From the NCBI RefSeq assembly GCF_010119225.1, contig NZ_WNKF01000008.1:62001-126000 (forward strand): a stretch of 64,000 bases of DNA, read 5' to 3'. Both the position numbers and the translations under genes were made by a program. The notes below the pieces were generated by a model that saw only the letters and a program-made list of their open reading frames with translations, made no database searches and was not told the origin of the DNA. Origin of the DNA: Cyclobacterium roseum (GTDB lineage: Bacteria > Bacteroidota > Bacteroidia > Cytophagales > Cyclobacteriaceae). Numbering within the stretch: position 1 is the first letter of the stretch; the number at the start of each line of letters is the position of its first letter. Shown piece after piece: positions 37,245-47,598 of this stretch.

Positions 37245-37571
37245 ATGGAAGACGATAAGACACCTGATAAAGAGCAACAGCAGATCAATGTGGAGTTGAG
37301 TGATGAGGTAGCAGAAGGGATTTACTCCAATCTGGCGATGATTGCCCATTCTAATTCGGAGTTTGTAGTGGATTTTATCAGGCTAATGCCGGGTATACCA
37401 AAGGCCAAGGTTAAATCCAGGATCATCATGACCCCGGATCATGCCAAACGCTTACTATTAGCCTTGAAGGATAACATAGAGAAGTATGAAAAAGCCTTTG
37501 GAAAAATCCAAGGGGGAAACGAGGCTCCTAAATTCCCACTTAATTTTGGTGGTACAGCAGGAGAAGCTTAA
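37245..37571 (+). CDS. DUF3467 family protein
   Basis: This 108-residue cytoplasmic protein belongs to the DUF3467 family, recognised from ELSDEVAEGIYSNLAMIAHSNSEFVVDFIRLMPG and KVKSRIIMTPDHAKRLLLALKDNIEKYE. The function is not established. It lies directly after the rpoBC terminator and upstream of rpsL, a placement I believe is common in Bacteroidota. No clear promoter of its own is seen between the terminator and its start 25 bases later, so it may rely on terminator read-through. A regulatory or immune-like (histone-fold-like) role has no support here. Confidence 0.88.
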   Translation: MEDDKTPDKEQQQINVELSDEVAEGIYSNLAMIAHSNSEFVVDFIRLMPGIPKAKVKSRIIMTPDHAKRLLLALKDNIEKYEKAFGKIQGGNEAPKFPLNFGGTAGEA

Positions 37572-37648
37572 GAGAGGGTTCTATTTTATCCGCTTCCCGT
37601 TGTCCGAACAAGGGTTGGCCGGAGTGGATTAAAATATAACTCCTTAAT

Positions 37649-37679
37649 TTTGTTTGTTTTATTGATTTGGTTACCTTTG
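37649..37679 (+). promoter_or_regulatory. Promoter of the str unit (rpsL-rpsG-fusA-rpsJ)
   Basis: TTTG (37649-37652), 19 bases, TACCTTTG (37672-37679): full match to the Bacteroidota consensus. The leader to the rpsL ATG is about 42 bases. Confidence 0.85.
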
Positions 37680-37728
37680 CAATCCGAAATTTATAAGTTT
37701 AAAAGCAGAATAATTAATTTATCTATTA

Positions 37729-38112
37729 ATGCCTACTATACAACAGCTAGTTAGAAAAGGTAGAACCACTCTTGAGAGCAAATCCAAGTCAAGAGCTTTG
37801 GATGCCTGCCCTCAACGGAGGGGCGTGTGCACAAGGGTGTACACCACCACGCCAAAGAAGCCTAATTCTGCCATGAGAAAAGTGGCCAGGGTTAGATTGA
37901 CCAACGGTAAGGAAGTCAATGCCTACATCCCCGGAGAAGGGCATAACCTTCAAGAACACTCCATTGTACTGATCAGAGGAGGAAGGGTTAAAGATTTGCC
38001 AGGGGTTCGGTATCACATCATCCGTGGTGCGCTGGATACTGCAGGAGTGAAAGACCGTAAACAAGGGCGTTCCAAATACGGAGCGAAGCGACCAAAGGCC
38101 GCCAAAAAGTAA
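37729..38112 (+). CDS. rpsL: 30S ribosomal protein S12
   Basis: This 127-residue protein lies at the decoding site. The [18 protein letters not shown] loop carries the Lys whose loss gives streptomycin resistance, so it is wild-type here. The [20 protein letters not shown] block, with the Asp that is methylthiolated in some bacteria, is also intact. First gene of the str group. Confidence 0.98.
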   Translation: MPTIQQLVRKGRTTLESKSKSRALDACPQRRGVCTRVYTTTPKKPNSAMRKVARVRLTNGKEVNAYIPGEGHNLQEHSIVLIRGGRVKDLPGVRYHIIRGALDTAGVKDRKQGRSKYGAKRPKAAKK

Positions 38113-38132
38113 TTAAAAAATGATAGCATAAA

Positions 38133-38600
38133 ATGAGAAAAGCGAAACCAAAAAAGAGGTATATTCTTCCTGATCCCAAATTCAATGACACTTTGGTCAC
38201 CAGGTTTGTCAATTGTTTGATGGTAGATGGTAAGAAAAGTATTGCTTACAGGATCTTTTACGATGCCATAGAAAAAGTAGAAGAGAAAGTAGGTGAGAAT
38301 GGTCTTGAGGTTTGGAAAAAGGCGCTTAACAATATTACTCCAGCTGTAGAAGTGAAGAGTCGTAGGGTTGGTGGAGCTACTTTCCAGGTACCTTTGGAAG
38401 TAAGACCAGAGCGAAAAATATCCCTGGGAATCAAGTGGATGATAACCTTTGCAAGAAAAAGAGGAGAAAAGACGATGATGGATCGATTGGCTGGAGAAGT
38501 CATTTCAGCATCTAAAGGTGAAGGAGCTGCAGTCAAGAAAAAAGACGATACGCACAGGATGGCAGAAGCCAATAAAGCATTCTCGCATTTTAGATTTTAA
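38133..38600 (+). CDS. rpsG: 30S ribosomal protein S7
   Basis: The 155-residue protein organises the 3' major domain of 16S rRNA. It starts [27 protein letters not shown] and has the family blocks [23 protein letters not shown] and FSHFRF at its end. It lies 20 bases after rpsL and 6 before fusA. Confidence 0.98.
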   Translation: MRKAKPKKRYILPDPKFNDTLVTRFVNCLMVDGKKSIAYRIFYDAIEKVEEKVGENGLEVWKKALNNITPAVEVKSRRVGGATFQVPLEVRPERKISLGIKWMITFARKRGEKTMMDRLAGEVISASKGEGAAVKKKDDTHRMAEANKAFSHFRF

Positions 38601-38606
38601 TAGATA

Positions 38607-40754
38607 ATGGCAAAAAAAGACTTAAAATATTTAAGAAACATTGGTATCATGGCTCACATTGACGCCGGAAAGACGACCACTTCCGAGCGTATTTTGTATT
38701 ACACCGGGTTATCTCATAAGATCGGTGAAGTACATGATGGAGCGGCTACCATGGACTGGATGGAGCAAGAGCAAGAGAGGGGGATCACCATTACCTCTGC
38801 TGCGACAACCACTAAGTGGAAGTATCCTACCATCCAGGGACTGGCCAATGATGATACCAAAGATTATCAGATCAACCTGATTGACACGCCCGGTCACGTG
38901 GATTTTACGGTAGAAGTAGAACGTTCGCTAAGAGTATTGGATGGGGCGGTGGCCTTGTTCTGTGCCGTATCGGGTGTGGAACCTCAATCTGAAACCGTTT
39001 GGAGACAAGCTGATAAATACCACGTTCCAAGAATCTGTTTTGTCAACAAGATGGACAGGGCAGGAGCGGATTTTTTTAATGCGGTTACTGAAATTAAAGA
39101 AAAACTAGGTGCCAACCCCGTTCCCCTTCAGATTCCGATCGGAGCGGAGGATACTTTCAAGGGAGTGGTGGATCTGATTACAAACCAAGCTGTCGTTTGG
39201 AATGAGGAAGACCAGGGCATGACTTATAAAGTGATCGATGTTCCCGAAGATCTAAAAGAAACCGTTGCGGAATACAGACAGAGTCTGGTAGAGCAGGTTG
39301 CTTCTTACGATGAGGCATTGATGGAAAAATTCTTTGAGGATGAAAACTCCATCACCAAAGAAGAAATGATGACTGCCATTCGGAAAGCGGTGATCAACAT
39401 GGATTTCTCTCCTGTACTTTGTGGTTCTGCTTTTAAAAATAAAGGAGTACAGGCCTTGTTGGATGCGGTTATAGCTTACTTGCCTTGTCCGTTGGATTTG
39501 CCAGCGGTAAAGGGAACGGATCCTGACACCGAAGAAGCCGTACTGAGGCATCCCGATAGTGATGATCATTTTGCTGCGTTGGCATTTAAAATTGCCACAG
39601 ATCCTTTCGTAGGCCGGTTGGCTTTTATGAGGGTGTATTCGGGCAAACTGGAAGCCGGTTCCTATGTGTTCAACACCAGAACAGATAAAAAGGAAAGGAT
39701 TTCCAGACTGCTTCAAATGCACTCCAATAAGCAAAACCCGATCGATCGGGTTGAAGCAGGTGATATTTGTGCCGGTGTGGGCTTTAAAGACATTAAGACC
39801 GGAGATACCCTTTGTGATGAGAAGCATAAGGTGGTCCTGGAGGAGATGACATTCCCTGAGCCGGTGATCGGCTACGCCATTGAAGCCAAAACACAGGCTG
39901 ATGTGGATAAATTGGGTATGGCCATTTCCAAATTGGTAGAAGAAGATCCCACCTTGCATGTGAATACTGACCATGAAACCGGTCAGGTAATTCTTCGGGG
40001 AATGGGAGAGCTTCACCTGGAGATCATTATTGACCGCTTGAAGCGGGAATTTAAAGTGGAGATCAATCAGGGTGCTCCTCAAGTTGCCTATAAGGAAGCC
40101 TTGTTTACCAGCGTAGAGCATAAGGAAGTTTATAAAAAGCAGACGGGTGGTAAAGGTAAATTTGCCGATATCGTCTTTGAAATGGGGCCAAGAGAGCCGG
40201 AACCAGAAACCAATGAGATTAAGCCGGGCTTGGATTTCGTCAATGGTATTGTTGGCGGGGTGATTCCGAAAGAATTTATTCCTGCTATTCAAAAAGGATT
40301 TGCGGATGCGATGAAAAACGGTCCGTTGGCTGGCTATCCGATCGAGGCCATGAAGGTACGCTTGTTCCACGGTTCTTTCCACGATGTGGATTCGGATGCG
40401 ATTTCTTTTGAGATGGCGGCCAGAATAGGTTTCAAGGAAGCTGCCAAAAAATGTAAGCCTCAATTATTGGAGCCGATTATGGCAGTGGAAGTAGTTTCCC
40501 CTGATGAATACACAGGACCTGTTACAGGTGATCTTAACCGTAGGAGAGGCCTTATGAAAGGCATGGACACCAAAGGTGCCGCCACGGTAATCAAGGCTTC
40601 TGTTCCATTATCCGAATTATTTGGATATGTTACTGATCTTAGGACCATCTCCTCAGGAAGGGCTTCTGCTTCGCTTACCTTTTCACATTATGATCCCGTT
40701 CCAAATAATATTGCTGAGGGCATTATTGCCAAAGTAAAAGGAGAGAAGGCATAA
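38607..40754 (+). CDS. fusA: Translation elongation factor G
   Basis: The 715-residue GTPase drives translocation and, with frr, ribosome recycling. G motifs are [18 protein letters not shown] (P-loop), [17 protein letters not shown] (G3) and [10 protein letters not shown] (G4). Domain IV contains the loop for tRNA movement ([16 protein letters not shown]). Between switch I and G3 it has several extra residues ([17 protein letters not shown]) relative to E. coli, which I believe is usual for this phylum. rpsJ follows after 11 bases. Confidence 0.98.
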   Translation: MAKKDLKYLRNIGIMAHIDAGKTTTSERILYYTGLSHKIGEVHDGAATMDWMEQEQERGITITSAATTTKWKYPTIQGLANDDTKDYQINLIDTPGHVDFTVEVERSLRVLDGAVALFCAVSGVEPQSETVWRQADKYHVPRICFVNKMDRAGADFFNAVTEIKEKLGANPVPLQIPIGAEDTFKGVVDLITNQAVVWNEEDQGMTYKVIDVPEDLKETVAEYRQSLVEQVASYDEALMEKFFEDENSITKEEMMTAIRKAVINMDFSPVLCGSAFKNKGVQALLDAVIAYLPCPLDLPAVKGTDPDTEEAVLRHPDSDDHFAALAFKIATDPFVGRLAFMRVYSGKLEAGSYVFNTRTDKKERISRLLQMHSNKQNPIDRVEAGDICAGVGFKDIKTGDTLCDEKHKVVLEEMTFPEPVIGYAIEAKTQADVDKLGMAISKLVEEDPTLHVNTDHETGQVILRGMGELHLEIIIDRLKREFKVEINQGAPQVAYKEALFTSVEHKEVYKKQTGGKGKFADIVFEMGPREPEPETNEIKPGLDFVNGIVGGVIPKEFIPAIQKGFADAMKNGPLAGYPIEAMKVRLFHGSFHDVDSDAISFEMAARIGFKEAAKKCKPQLLEPIMAVEVVSPDEYTGPVTGDLNRRRGLMKGMDTKGAATVIKASVPLSELFGYVTDLRTISSGRASASLTFSHYDPVPNNIAEGIIAKVKGEKA

Positions 40755-40765
40755 ATTTATCTAAA

Positions 40766-41071
40766 ATGAATCAGAAAATCAGAATAAAGTTAAAGTCATA
40801 CGATCACAGTCTGGTGGATAAGTCATCGGAGAAAATCGTCAAAGCTGTCAAATCTACAGGTGCCGTGGTGGTAGGTCCCATTCCCCTACCTACCAAGAAA
40901 GAGAAATTCACCGTATTGAAATCTCCGCACGTGAATAAAAAGGCCAGAGAGCAATTTCAGCTTTGTACGTATAAGAGACTTGTGGATATTTATTCCAACA
41001 GCTCCAAAACCGTGGATGCCTTGATGAAAATTGAACTTCCCAGTGGAGTGGATGTAGAGATCAAGGTCTGA
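40766..41071 (+). CDS. rpsJ: 30S ribosomal protein S10
   Basis: This 101-residue protein is also a NusB partner in antitermination in E. coli. It has [50 protein letters not shown] and [18 protein letters not shown]. It is attached to fusA and separated from rplC by a terminator and new promoter, unlike the S10 operon of E. coli where it comes first. Confidence 0.98.
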   Translation: MNQKIRIKLKSYDHSLVDKSSEKIVKAVKSTGAVVVGPIPLPTKKEKFTVLKSPHVNKKAREQFQLCTYKRLVDIYSNSSKTVDALMKIELPSGVDVEIKV

Positions 41072-41093
41072 CCTTCTCGAAGCATGTCCTTTG

Positions 41094-41126
41094 AAAGCCC
41101 GTACCAAAAATGGTACGGGCTTTTTT
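41094..41126 (+). terminator. Rho-independent terminator after rpsJ
   Basis: The arm AGCCCGTACCA (41096-41106) pairs with TGGTACGGGCT (41111-41121) around AAAA, followed by T-rich sequence and preceded by A3. It closes the str unit 25 bases after rpsJ. Confidence 0.93.
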
Positions 41127-41223
41127 CGGTTCGTCAGATTTGCTATGATTTTGATCGCCGGAAAATAATCTCTTGTAAACAGGGCTCGTAGTAGCTAATT
41201 GTTTGAAAATATTCAGGTTGCGA

Positions 41224-41254
41224 TTTGCAGGCTGAAATTAAATTACTAACTTTG
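41224..41254 (+). promoter_or_regulatory. Promoter of the S10/spc/alpha ribosomal unit (rplC onward)
   Basis: TTTG (41224-41227), 19 bases, TAACTTTG (41247-41254): perfect consensus. A leader of about 57 bases precedes rplC, long enough for a regulatory fold, but I recognise no known site. Confidence 0.87.
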
Positions 41255-41318
41255 CAATCCTTTAAAAGGGCACAGGTGTGTAAATGCTTGTGTATCATCG
41301 TATATTATATATCCAAAG

Positions 41319-41951
41319 ATGTCTGGAATAATAGGTAAGAAAATCGGAATGACTAGTATTTTTAGTGCCGATGGACGTAATGTCGCATGCACGTTAATAG
41401 AAGCTGGTCCTTGCGTAGTAACGCAAGTAAAAAATGTTGAATCAGACGGGTACAACGCTGTACAATTGGCGTATGGGGAGCGTAAAGAGAAAAACACGCC
41501 CAAACCATTGATCGGTCACTTTAAAAAGGCCGGCACCACGCCAAAGCAGAAAGTTGTTGAATTCAGGGATTTCAGAGTGGAATTCGAAGGCCAGGTGGAC
41601 ATGGGTAAGACCGTGATATCCGACCAGGTTTTTATAGAAGGAGACTTTGTGGATGCCATCGGAACTTCCAAAGGAAAAGGTTTTCAGGGGGTGGTAAAGC
41701 GACACGGCTTCGGCGGTGTGGGCGGTGCGACTCACGGACAGCATAACCGGCAAAGACACCCCGGCTCCATAGGTGCCTGTTCCTGGCCCTCCAGGGTTTT
41801 CAAGGGCATGCGAATGGCCGGAAGAACCGGAGGAAACAGGGTCAAAGTACTCAATTTGAAAGTACTTAAAATTTATCCTGAAAAGAACCTGCTTTTAGTT
41901 AGTGGGTCCATACCGGGAGCCAAAAATTCTTTTGTGATTCTAGAGAAGTAA
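41319..41951 (+). CDS. rplC: 50S ribosomal protein L3
   Basis: This 210-residue early-assembly protein begins [20 protein letters not shown] and has the extension that approaches the peptidyl-transferase centre ([28 protein letters not shown], then [15 protein letters not shown]). The Gln at HGQ is the residue methylated in E. coli L3. First gene of the long S10 unit. Confidence 0.98.
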   Translation: MSGIIGKKIGMTSIFSADGRNVACTLIEAGPCVVTQVKNVESDGYNAVQLAYGERKEKNTPKPLIGHFKKAGTTPKQKVVEFRDFRVEFEGQVDMGKTVISDQVFIEGDFVDAIGTSKGKGFQGVVKRHGFGGVGGATHGQHNRQRHPGSIGACSWPSRVFKGMRMAGRTGGNRVKVLNLKVLKIYPEKNLLLVSGSIPGAKNSFVILEK

Positions 41952-41955
41952 GAAG

Positions 41956-42582
41956 ATGGAATTAGCAATATTAAAACAAACCGGTGAAGACACCGGAAGG
42001 AAAACGCTTTCGGAGGATGTTTTCGCTCTGGAGCCTAATGATCATGCCATATACCTGGATGTCAAGCAATACTTGGCAAACAAGAGACAGGGAACGCATA
42101 AATCAAAGGAACGAGCTGAAATCACTGGTTCTACCAAGAAAATCAAGAAACAAAAAGGTACTGGCGGTGCGCGTGCCGGATCTATCAAGTCTCCCATTTT
42201 CAGGGGAGGGGGTAGGGTATTCGGACCGAGACCCAGAGATTACTCCTTTAAGTTGAATAAAAAGCTGAAGCAAGTAGCCAGAAAGTCTGCCCTTTCCTAT
42301 AAAGCGAAAGAAAACGGACTGGTAATTTGCGAAGACCTGGTTTTTGATGCACCGAGAACCAAGGAATATATTAAGCTGCTGGCCAACCTATCCTTATCGG
42401 ATAAGAAAACACTACTGGTCGTAGCGGAGAATAACAAAAACCTGTATTTGTCTGCCCGGAATTTGCAAAAAACAAAAGTTCGGATGGTGAATGAATTGAA
42501 CACGTACGAGTTGCTGGACGCTGATCGTCTGGTCCTTTGTGAAGGTGCAGTGAGTAAATTAGAAACCCTTTTATCGAAGTAA
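41956..42582 (+). CDS. rplD: 50S ribosomal protein L4
   Basis: The 208-residue protein lines the peptide exit tunnel. Its extended loop reads KKIKKQKGTGGARAGSIKSPIFRGGGRVFGPRPRDYSFKLNKK, with wild-type macrolide-sensitive residues (QKGTGGARAG). Whether it represses this operon, as in E. coli, is unknown. It begins 4 bases after rplC. Confidence 0.98.
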   Translation: MELAILKQTGEDTGRKTLSEDVFALEPNDHAIYLDVKQYLANKRQGTHKSKERAEITGSTKKIKKQKGTGGARAGSIKSPIFRGGGRVFGPRPRDYSFKLNKKLKQVARKSALSYKAKENGLVICEDLVFDAPRTKEYIKLLANLSLSDKKTLLVVAENNKNLYLSARNLQKTKVRMVNELNTYELLDADRLVLCEGAVSKLETLLSK

Positions 42583-42586
42583 AATC

Positions 42587-42874
42587 ATGGATATATTAAA
42601 AAGACCTTTGATTACAGAAAAGATCTCGGCCATGAACGAGCGTGGTGTCTATGGTTTTGTGGTTGAAAAAACTGCAAAAAAGCCACAGATCAAGGCTGCT
42701 GTTGAAAAAATGTACGGGGTCAAGGTAGTGGATGTGCGGACGATGCGCTATGCTGCCAAGAAAAAGACCCGATACACAAAAGCTAAGATTGTTTCCGGAT
42801 ATACCAATACATTCAAGAAGGCAATCGTGCAGGTGGCAGAGGGTGAAATCATTGATTTTTACGGAGAAATTTAA
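42587..42874 (+). CDS. rplW: 50S ribosomal protein L23
   Basis: This 95-residue protein lies at the tunnel exit and is the docking site for trigger factor and SRP. It reads ILKRPLITEKISAMNERGVYGFVVE, then AVEKMYGVKVVDVRTMRYAAKKKTR. It begins 4 bases after rplD. Confidence 0.97.
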   Translation: MDILKRPLITEKISAMNERGVYGFVVEKTAKKPQIKAAVEKMYGVKVVDVRTMRYAAKKKTRYTKAKIVSGYTNTFKKAIVQVAEGEIIDFYGEI

Positions 42875-42887
42875 TTGAATCAAAGCA

Positions 42888-43712
42888 ATGGCAGTTAAGA
42901 AATTAAAACCTGTAACCCCCGGTACCCGATTTAGAGTAGCTCCTTCTTTTGATGAGATTACTAAATCCACACCGGAAAAGAGTCTTTTGGCTCCTCTAAA
43001 GAAGTCCGGTGGGAGAAATCATACTGGTAAAATGACTTCCCGATACCTGGGAGGTGGACATAAAAGAAAACTAAGAGTTGTAGACTTCAAGAGAACAAAG
43101 GAAGGCATCCCTGCAGTGGTCAAGAGTATTGAGTACGACCCAAACAGAACCGCAAGGATTGCTTTATTATTCTACGCTGATGGAGCCAAAGCATATATGC
43201 TGGCACCTGAGGGCCTTGAGGTAGGACAGACGGTTTTATGTGGCGAGAAAGCCAGCCCGGAAGTGGGTAATACCTTGTTTATGAAGGATATTCCATTGGG
43301 TACGATTATTCATAACATTGAATTGAAGCCTGGTAAAGGTGGTGCGATGGCCCGAAGTGCGGGTGGTTATGCGCAGTTATTGGCCAGAGAGGGGAAATAC
43401 GTTACTGTAAAGCTTCCTTCTGGAGAAATGAGAATGGTGCTTGCAAGCTGTAAAGCTACCATTGGTACTGTTTCTAATGGAGATCACATGAACGTGGTGC
43501 TTGGAAAAGCGGGTCGAAAGCGATGGTTGGGTAGAAGACCCCGAACCAGAGGCGTGGCGATGAACCCTGTTGATCACCCTATGGGTGGTGGTGAAGGCCG
43601 ATCTTCAGGAGGGCATCCTCGTTCGAGAACCGGCTTATTGGCGAAGGGTAAAAAGACCCGTTCGGACAAAAAATATTCTAATAAATTTATCATTAGCAGA
43701 AGATCTAAATAA
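42888..43712 (+). CDS. rplB: 50S ribosomal protein L2
   Basis: The 274-residue protein is needed for subunit joining and peptidyl-transferase assembly. The C-terminal signature [21 protein letters not shown] contains the conserved His implicated in activity. The [23 protein letters not shown] block confirms the N-terminal domain. Confidence 0.98.
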   Translation: MAVKKLKPVTPGTRFRVAPSFDEITKSTPEKSLLAPLKKSGGRNHTGKMTSRYLGGGHKRKLRVVDFKRTKEGIPAVVKSIEYDPNRTARIALLFYADGAKAYMLAPEGLEVGQTVLCGEKASPEVGNTLFMKDIPLGTIIHNIELKPGKGGAMARSAGGYAQLLAREGKYVTVKLPSGEMRMVLASCKATIGTVSNGDHMNVVLGKAGRKRWLGRRPRTRGVAMNPVDHPMGGGEGRSSGGHPRSRTGLLAKGKKTRSDKKYSNKFIISRRSK

Positions 43713-43714
43713 AC

Positions 43715-43993
43715 ATGGCACGTTCATTAAAAAAAGGCCCATATATAGAGCATCATTTGGCAAAAAAGGTGGATGTCATGAACGATTCCGGGAAGAAGTC
43801 TGTGATCAAAACCTGGTCAAGGCGTTCCATGATATCTCCGGATTTTGTAGGGCATACCTTTGCCGTGCATAATGGAAACAAGTTTATCCCCGTGTTCGTG
43901 ACTGACAATATGGTTGGGCACAAACTGGGGGAGTTTGCACCTACCAGAAATTTCCGTGGACACATTGCCAAAAAAGATAAAGGAAAGAGATAA
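43715..43993 (+). CDS. rpsS: 30S ribosomal protein S19
   Basis: This 92-residue protein of the 30S head reads [19 protein letters not shown], with [41 protein letters not shown]. It begins 2 bases after rplB. Confidence 0.98.
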   Translation: MARSLKKGPYIEHHLAKKVDVMNDSGKKSVIKTWSRRSMISPDFVGHTFAVHNGNKFIPVFVTDNMVGHKLGEFAPTRNFRGHIAKKDKGKR

Positions 43994-43995
43994 TC

Positions 43996-44385
43996 ATGGA
44001 AGCAATAGCAAAATTAAATAATGTTCCTACCTCTCCCAGAAAAATGCGTTTGGTAGCGGATTTGGTCCGGGGAAAGAAAGTAGGTCAGGCATTGAGTATC
44101 CTGAAATTTACACCTAATCATGGTGCGATAAGGTTGGAAAAGCTGTTATTGTCAGCAATTGCAAACTGGCAGGCAAAAAACCCGGATGAGAAACTGGAAG
44201 ACGCAGAGCTGTATGTAAAGACCATCGCAGTAGATAGCGGTAGAATGCTGAAAAGGCTTCGACCTGCTCCTCAGGGTAGGGCCCATAGAATCCGTAAAAG
44301 ATCAAATCATGTAACGCTAATAGTAGACTCCTACGAAGGAGACGTTACCGCTGATATTGTTGAATCAAATGAAAATGAAGACTAA
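43996..44385 (+). CDS. rplV: 50S ribosomal protein L22
   Basis: The 129-residue protein lies at the exit-tunnel constriction. It contains [21 protein letters not shown] and the loop [33 protein letters not shown]. The short acidic end ([10 protein letters not shown]) extends slightly past the E. coli protein. Confidence 0.97.
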   Translation: MEAIAKLNNVPTSPRKMRLVADLVRGKKVGQALSILKFTPNHGAIRLEKLLLSAIANWQAKNPDEKLEDAELYVKTIAVDSGRMLKRLRPAPQGRAHRIRKRSNHVTLIVDSYEGDVTADIVESNENED

Positions 44386-44388
44386 AAT

Positions 44389-45126
44389 ATGGGACAAAAA
44401 GTTAACCCAATTGGTTTAAGGCTTGGTATCATTAAGGGGTGGGACTCTAACTGGTATGGTGGACGTGATTTCGCCGAAAAGCTTTTCGAAGACCAGAGTA
44501 TCAGGAATTACGTTTTTGCGAGAATTCCTAAAGGAGGAATTTCAAAGGTAATTATCGAGCGCACCCTGAAGAGAATTACGCTGACGATACAGACTGCCCG
44601 ACCTGGGGTGGTTATTGGTAAAGGCGGATCTGAGGTAGACAAGTTACGAGAGGAGCTTAAGAAGCTAACCAACAAGGATGTTCAGATCAATATTTTTGAG
44701 ATCAAGCGACCGGAACTGGATGCTAAATTGGTGGGAGAGTCCATTGCCCAGCAGTTGGAAGCCAGAATTTCGTTCCGTAGGGCAATGAAACAATCCATAG
44801 CCGCTACCATGAGGGTAGGTGCAGAAGGGATTAAAGTAAAGCTTTCCGGAAGATTGGGTGGTGCTGAGATGGCCAGATCAGAGATGTATAAAGAAGGTAG
44901 AATTCCCCTTCACACCATTCGGGCAGATGTGGATTATGCTATTTCAGAAGCACAAACCGTATATGGTAAAATCGGAATTAAAGTATGGATCTTCAAAGGT
45001 GAAGTGTATGGAAAGAGAGATCTTTCCCCTAACCTAAGCGCGGGCAACGATCCTAAAGGCAATGCGCCTGCAGGAAACAGGAGAAGAAGAGAGGGTGGCC
45101 CGAAGAGAAGAAAAAGAAATAACTAA
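44389..45126 (+). CDS. rpsC: 30S ribosomal protein S3
   Basis: This 245-residue protein forms part of the mRNA entry channel and helicase. It begins [24 protein letters not shown], has the KH-domain [17 protein letters not shown], and [31 protein letters not shown]. The C-terminal ~30 residues are Gly/Asn/Arg-rich and basic. Confidence 0.98.
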   Translation: MGQKVNPIGLRLGIIKGWDSNWYGGRDFAEKLFEDQSIRNYVFARIPKGGISKVIIERTLKRITLTIQTARPGVVIGKGGSEVDKLREELKKLTNKDVQINIFEIKRPELDAKLVGESIAQQLEARISFRRAMKQSIAATMRVGAEGIKVKLSGRLGGAEMARSEMYKEGRIPLHTIRADVDYAISEAQTVYGKIGIKVWIFKGEVYGKRDLSPNLSAGNDPKGNAPAGNRRRREGGPKRRKRNN

Positions 45127-45146
45127 ACATCTTTAACTGAGCAATC

Positions 45147-45569
45147 ATGTTACAGCCAAGAAGAACGAAATTTAGAAAAATGCATAAAGGGAGGATCAAG
45201 GGGATTGCCCAGAGAGGTCATACATTGGCTTTTGGCAATTTCGGCATCAAATCCCTTGAGCCTGGATGGATCACTTCAAGACAAATAGAAGCTGCCCGTA
45301 TAGCGATGACACGTGCTATGAAGCGGGAAGGACAGGTTTGGATTCGAATTTTTCCAGATAAGCCCATCACCAAGAAGCCTGCAGAGGTGAGGATGGGTAA
45401 AGGTAAAGGAGCTCCCGAATACTGGGTGGCAGTAATCCGTCCCGGGACGATCCTTTTTGAAGCAACCGGAGTTCCGATAGCAGTGGCCCAGGAGGCCTTG
45501 AGATTAGCCCAACAAAAGCTACCGGTAAGCACGAAATTTGTGGTACGAAGAGATTACGCTGGATCATAA
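45147..45569 (+). CDS. rplP: 50S ribosomal protein L16
   Basis: The 140-residue protein contacts A-site tRNA. It has [66 protein letters not shown], and [11 protein letters not shown] near the end. The Arg in KPAEVRMG is the position hydroxylated in E. coli (RMGKG). Confidence 0.98.
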   Translation: MLQPRRTKFRKMHKGRIKGIAQRGHTLAFGNFGIKSLEPGWITSRQIEAARIAMTRAMKREGQVWIRIFPDKPITKKPAEVRMGKGKGAPEYWVAVIRPGTILFEATGVPIAVAQEALRLAQQKLPVSTKFVVRRDYAGS

Positions 45570-45570
45570 G

Positions 45571-45768
45571 ATGATGAAAAATTCTGAAATCAATGCTCTG
45601 ACAGAGAGCGAAATCACGGAGCGGATTACCGCAGAAAAGGAGAACTTGACAAAACTACGTTTTGCTCATGCCATTTCTCCGATAGAGAATCCTAATAGAA
45701 TCAGAGAATCTAGGCGTTTGGTCGCAAGATTGAATACTTTTTTACGAGCCAAACAACTAGCTAAATAA
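45571..45768 (+). CDS. rpmC: 50S ribosomal protein L29
   Basis: This 65-residue helical-hairpin protein sits near the tunnel exit. I start at ATG 45571 ([19 protein letters not shown]); the next codon is also ATG, so Met2 is possible. An earlier in-frame start would overlap rplP. The core [29 protein letters not shown] is typical. Confidence 0.95.
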   Translation: MMKNSEINALTESEITERITAEKENLTKLRFAHAISPIENPNRIRESRRLVARLNTFLRAKQLAK

Positions 45769-45776
45769 GAAACAAA

Positions 45777-46040
45777 ATGGCTACTATAGAAAGAAACCTA
45801 CGCAAGGAAAGAATAGGTAAGGTGGTTAGCAACAAAATGGATAAATCCATCACTGTAGCTGTGGAGAGGAGAGTAAAACATCCTATGTACGGTAAATTTG
45901 TTGGTAAAACCACCAAATTCACAGCTCATGACGAAAACAATGATTGCAATCCGGGAGACCTGGTTAAAATCAGCGAAACGCGTCCGCTGAGTAAAAATAA
46001 ACGATGGAGATTGGTCGAAATAATTGAAAGGGCTTTATAA
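45777..46040 (+). CDS. rpsQ: 30S ribosomal protein S17
   Basis: The 87-residue OB-fold protein binds the 5' domain of 16S rRNA. It has [42 protein letters not shown] and [23 protein letters not shown]. Confidence 0.97.
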   Translation: MATIERNLRKERIGKVVSNKMDKSITVAVERRVKHPMYGKFVGKTTKFTAHDENNDCNPGDLVKISETRPLSKNKRWRLVEIIERAL

Positions 46041-46043
46041 ATC

Positions 46044-46412
46044 ATGATACAACAGGAATCCAGATTAAGTGTAGCGGATAATTCAGGTGCCAAAGAAGTA
46101 CTTGTCATTCGCGTATTGGGAGGAACCAAAAGAAGGTACGCCTCTATTGGAGACAAGGTTGTGGTGACTGTAAAATCAGCCCTATCGTCCAGTAATATGA
46201 AAAAAGGTACCGTTTCCAGAGCGGTAATTGTAAGGACACGAAAAGAAGTCCGAAGAAAAGACGGGTCTTATATCCGATTTGAAGATAATGCTGCCGTGCT
46301 TCTCAATAACAATGACGAACCCAGGGGGACCCGTATATTCGGCCCTGTAGCCCGGGAACTCAGGGAAAAGCAGTTTATGAAAATTGTATCTTTGGCCCCC
46401 GAAGTATTGTAA
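46044..46412 (+). CDS. rplN: 50S ribosomal protein L14
   Basis: This 122-residue protein forms an intersubunit bridge. It starts [27 protein letters not shown] and contains [28 protein letters not shown] at its end, exactly the family length. Confidence 0.98.
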   Translation: MIQQESRLSVADNSGAKEVLVIRVLGGTKRRYASIGDKVVVTVKSALSSSNMKKGTVSRAVIVRTRKEVRRKDGSYIRFEDNAAVLLNNNDEPRGTRIFGPVARELREKQFMKIVSLAPEVL

Positions 46413-46414
46413 AA

Positions 46415-46759
46415 ATGGAAAGAAAATTCAATAAACAACCCAAATTGCACATCAAATCAGGAGATACCGTATTGGTACTCTCCGGAGATGAAAAGGGCAA
46501 AAAAGGTAAAATCCTTTCTGTCGATCAGACCAAAAGAAGAGCTATAGTGGAGGGATTGAATATGGTAACCAAACATATCAAGCCAACCGCAAACACTCCT
46601 CAGGGCGGTATTGAAAAGAAAGAAGCACCTATCCACATTAGCAATTTGCAACTAGTGGATCCCAAAACGGGCGATGCTACCCGAATTGGGAGAAAGAGAA
46701 ATGAAGACGGAAAATTAGTAAGGTACTCTAAGAAAACCGGGGAGGTGATCAATGGCTAA
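46415..46759 (+). CDS. rplX: 50S ribosomal protein L24
   Basis: The 114-residue KOW protein starts 50S assembly. It has [27 protein letters not shown] and [36 protein letters not shown]. Its last codons carry a strong ribosome-binding site for rplE, which it overlaps by 8 bases. Confidence 0.97.
   Translation: MERKFNKQPKLHIKSGDTVLVLSGDEKGKKGKILSVDQTKRRAIVEGLNMVTKHIKPTANTPQGGIEKKEAPIHISNLQLVDPKTGDATRIGRKRNEDGKLVRYSKKTGEVING
46741..46750 (+). promoter_or_regulatory. Strong Shine-Dalgarno sequence for rplE inside rplX
   Basis: GGAGGTGATC complements the conserved 3' end of 16S rRNA (GATCACCTCC) over ten bases, with GGAGG six bases before the rplE ATG at 46752. It is unusual because Bacteroidota genes rarely carry such sites. 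Confidence 0.7.
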
Positions 46760-47312
46760 ACCTAGATTAAAAGAAAAATTCGATAGTGAAATCACGTCGG
46801 ATCTTAAGGATAAGTTTCAGTTTTCAAGTGTGATGCAGGTTCCTAAATTGGTCAAAATTGTTTTGAACAAAGGAATCGGTGCCGCTGTGGCTGATAAGAA
46901 ATTGGTTGATCAGGGAGTGGAAGAGCTTTCATTAATCACCGGTCAACGTGCAGTGGCGACAAAGGCAAAGGTTTCAATCTCCAACTTTAAGTTAAGGGAT
47001 GGGATGCCTATTGGAGCAAAAGTGACCTTGAGAGGTGACCGCATGTTTGAATTTCTGGATCGTCTGGTAAGCATTGCGCTTCCCCGGGTTCGGGATTTTA
47101 AAGGAATCTCCGACAAGGGATTTGACGGTCGTGGTAATTATACCTTGGGCGTGACCGAGCAAATTATCTTTCCTGAGATCAGTATAGAAAAGGTAAATCG
47201 GATTTCCGGAATGGACATCACCTTGGTAACCAGTACGAACAGCGACGAAGAAGCGTATGCGTTGTTGAAATCCCTTGGGATGCCTTTCGTTAATAAAAAT
47301 AAAGAAGAATAA
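46752..47312 (+). CDS. rplE: 50S ribosomal protein L5
   Basis: This 186-residue protein binds 5S rRNA and contacts P-site tRNA. It has [54 protein letters not shown] and [15 protein letters not shown]. The start overlaps rplX by 8 bases and uses the strong site just upstream. Confidence 0.98.
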   Translation: MAKPRLKEKFDSEITSDLKDKFQFSSVMQVPKLVKIVLNKGIGAAVADKKLVDQGVEELSLITGQRAVATKAKVSISNFKLRDGMPIGAKVTLRGDRMFEFLDRLVSIALPRVRDFKGISDKGFDGRGNYTLGVTEQIIFPEISIEKVNRISGMDITLVTSTNSDEEAYALLKSLGMPFVNKNKEE

Positions 47313-47314
47313 AC

Positions 47315-47584
47315 ATGGCAAGAGAATCGATCAAAGCCCGCGAACGAAAAAGAGAGCGCTTGGTGGCAAAATATGCCAAAAAGCGTGCTGAACTTAAAGC
47401 TGCCGGCGATTATGAAGCATTGGATAAGCTTCCAAAGAATGCTTCTCCAGTTCGACTTCATAACCGGTGCAAGCTTACAGGCCGCCCTAAAGGGTACATG
47501 AGAAAATTCGGTATTAATCGGGTGACTTTCAGAGAAATGGCTTCAGCAGGTAAAATCCCGGGAGTGACCAAGTCTAGCTGGTAA
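47315..47584 (+). CDS. rpsN: 30S ribosomal protein S14 (zinc-independent form)
   Basis: The 89-residue protein is the longer C-minus type, without the CxxC zinc ribbon found in short S14. It starts [33 protein letters not shown] and ends [30 protein letters not shown]. It begins 2 bases after rplE. Confidence 0.98.
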   Translation: MARESIKARERKRERLVAKYAKKRAELKAAGDYEALDKLPKNASPVRLHNRCKLTGRPKGYMRKFGINRVTFREMASAGKIPGVTKSSW

Positions 47585-47598
47585 AAATTATATAATAG

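Noticed and set aside
39252-40463. A 403-codon open frame on the minus strand inside fusA
   Set aside because: It is antisense to fusA, shows no protein-family features and reflects codon bias of a highly conserved gene.
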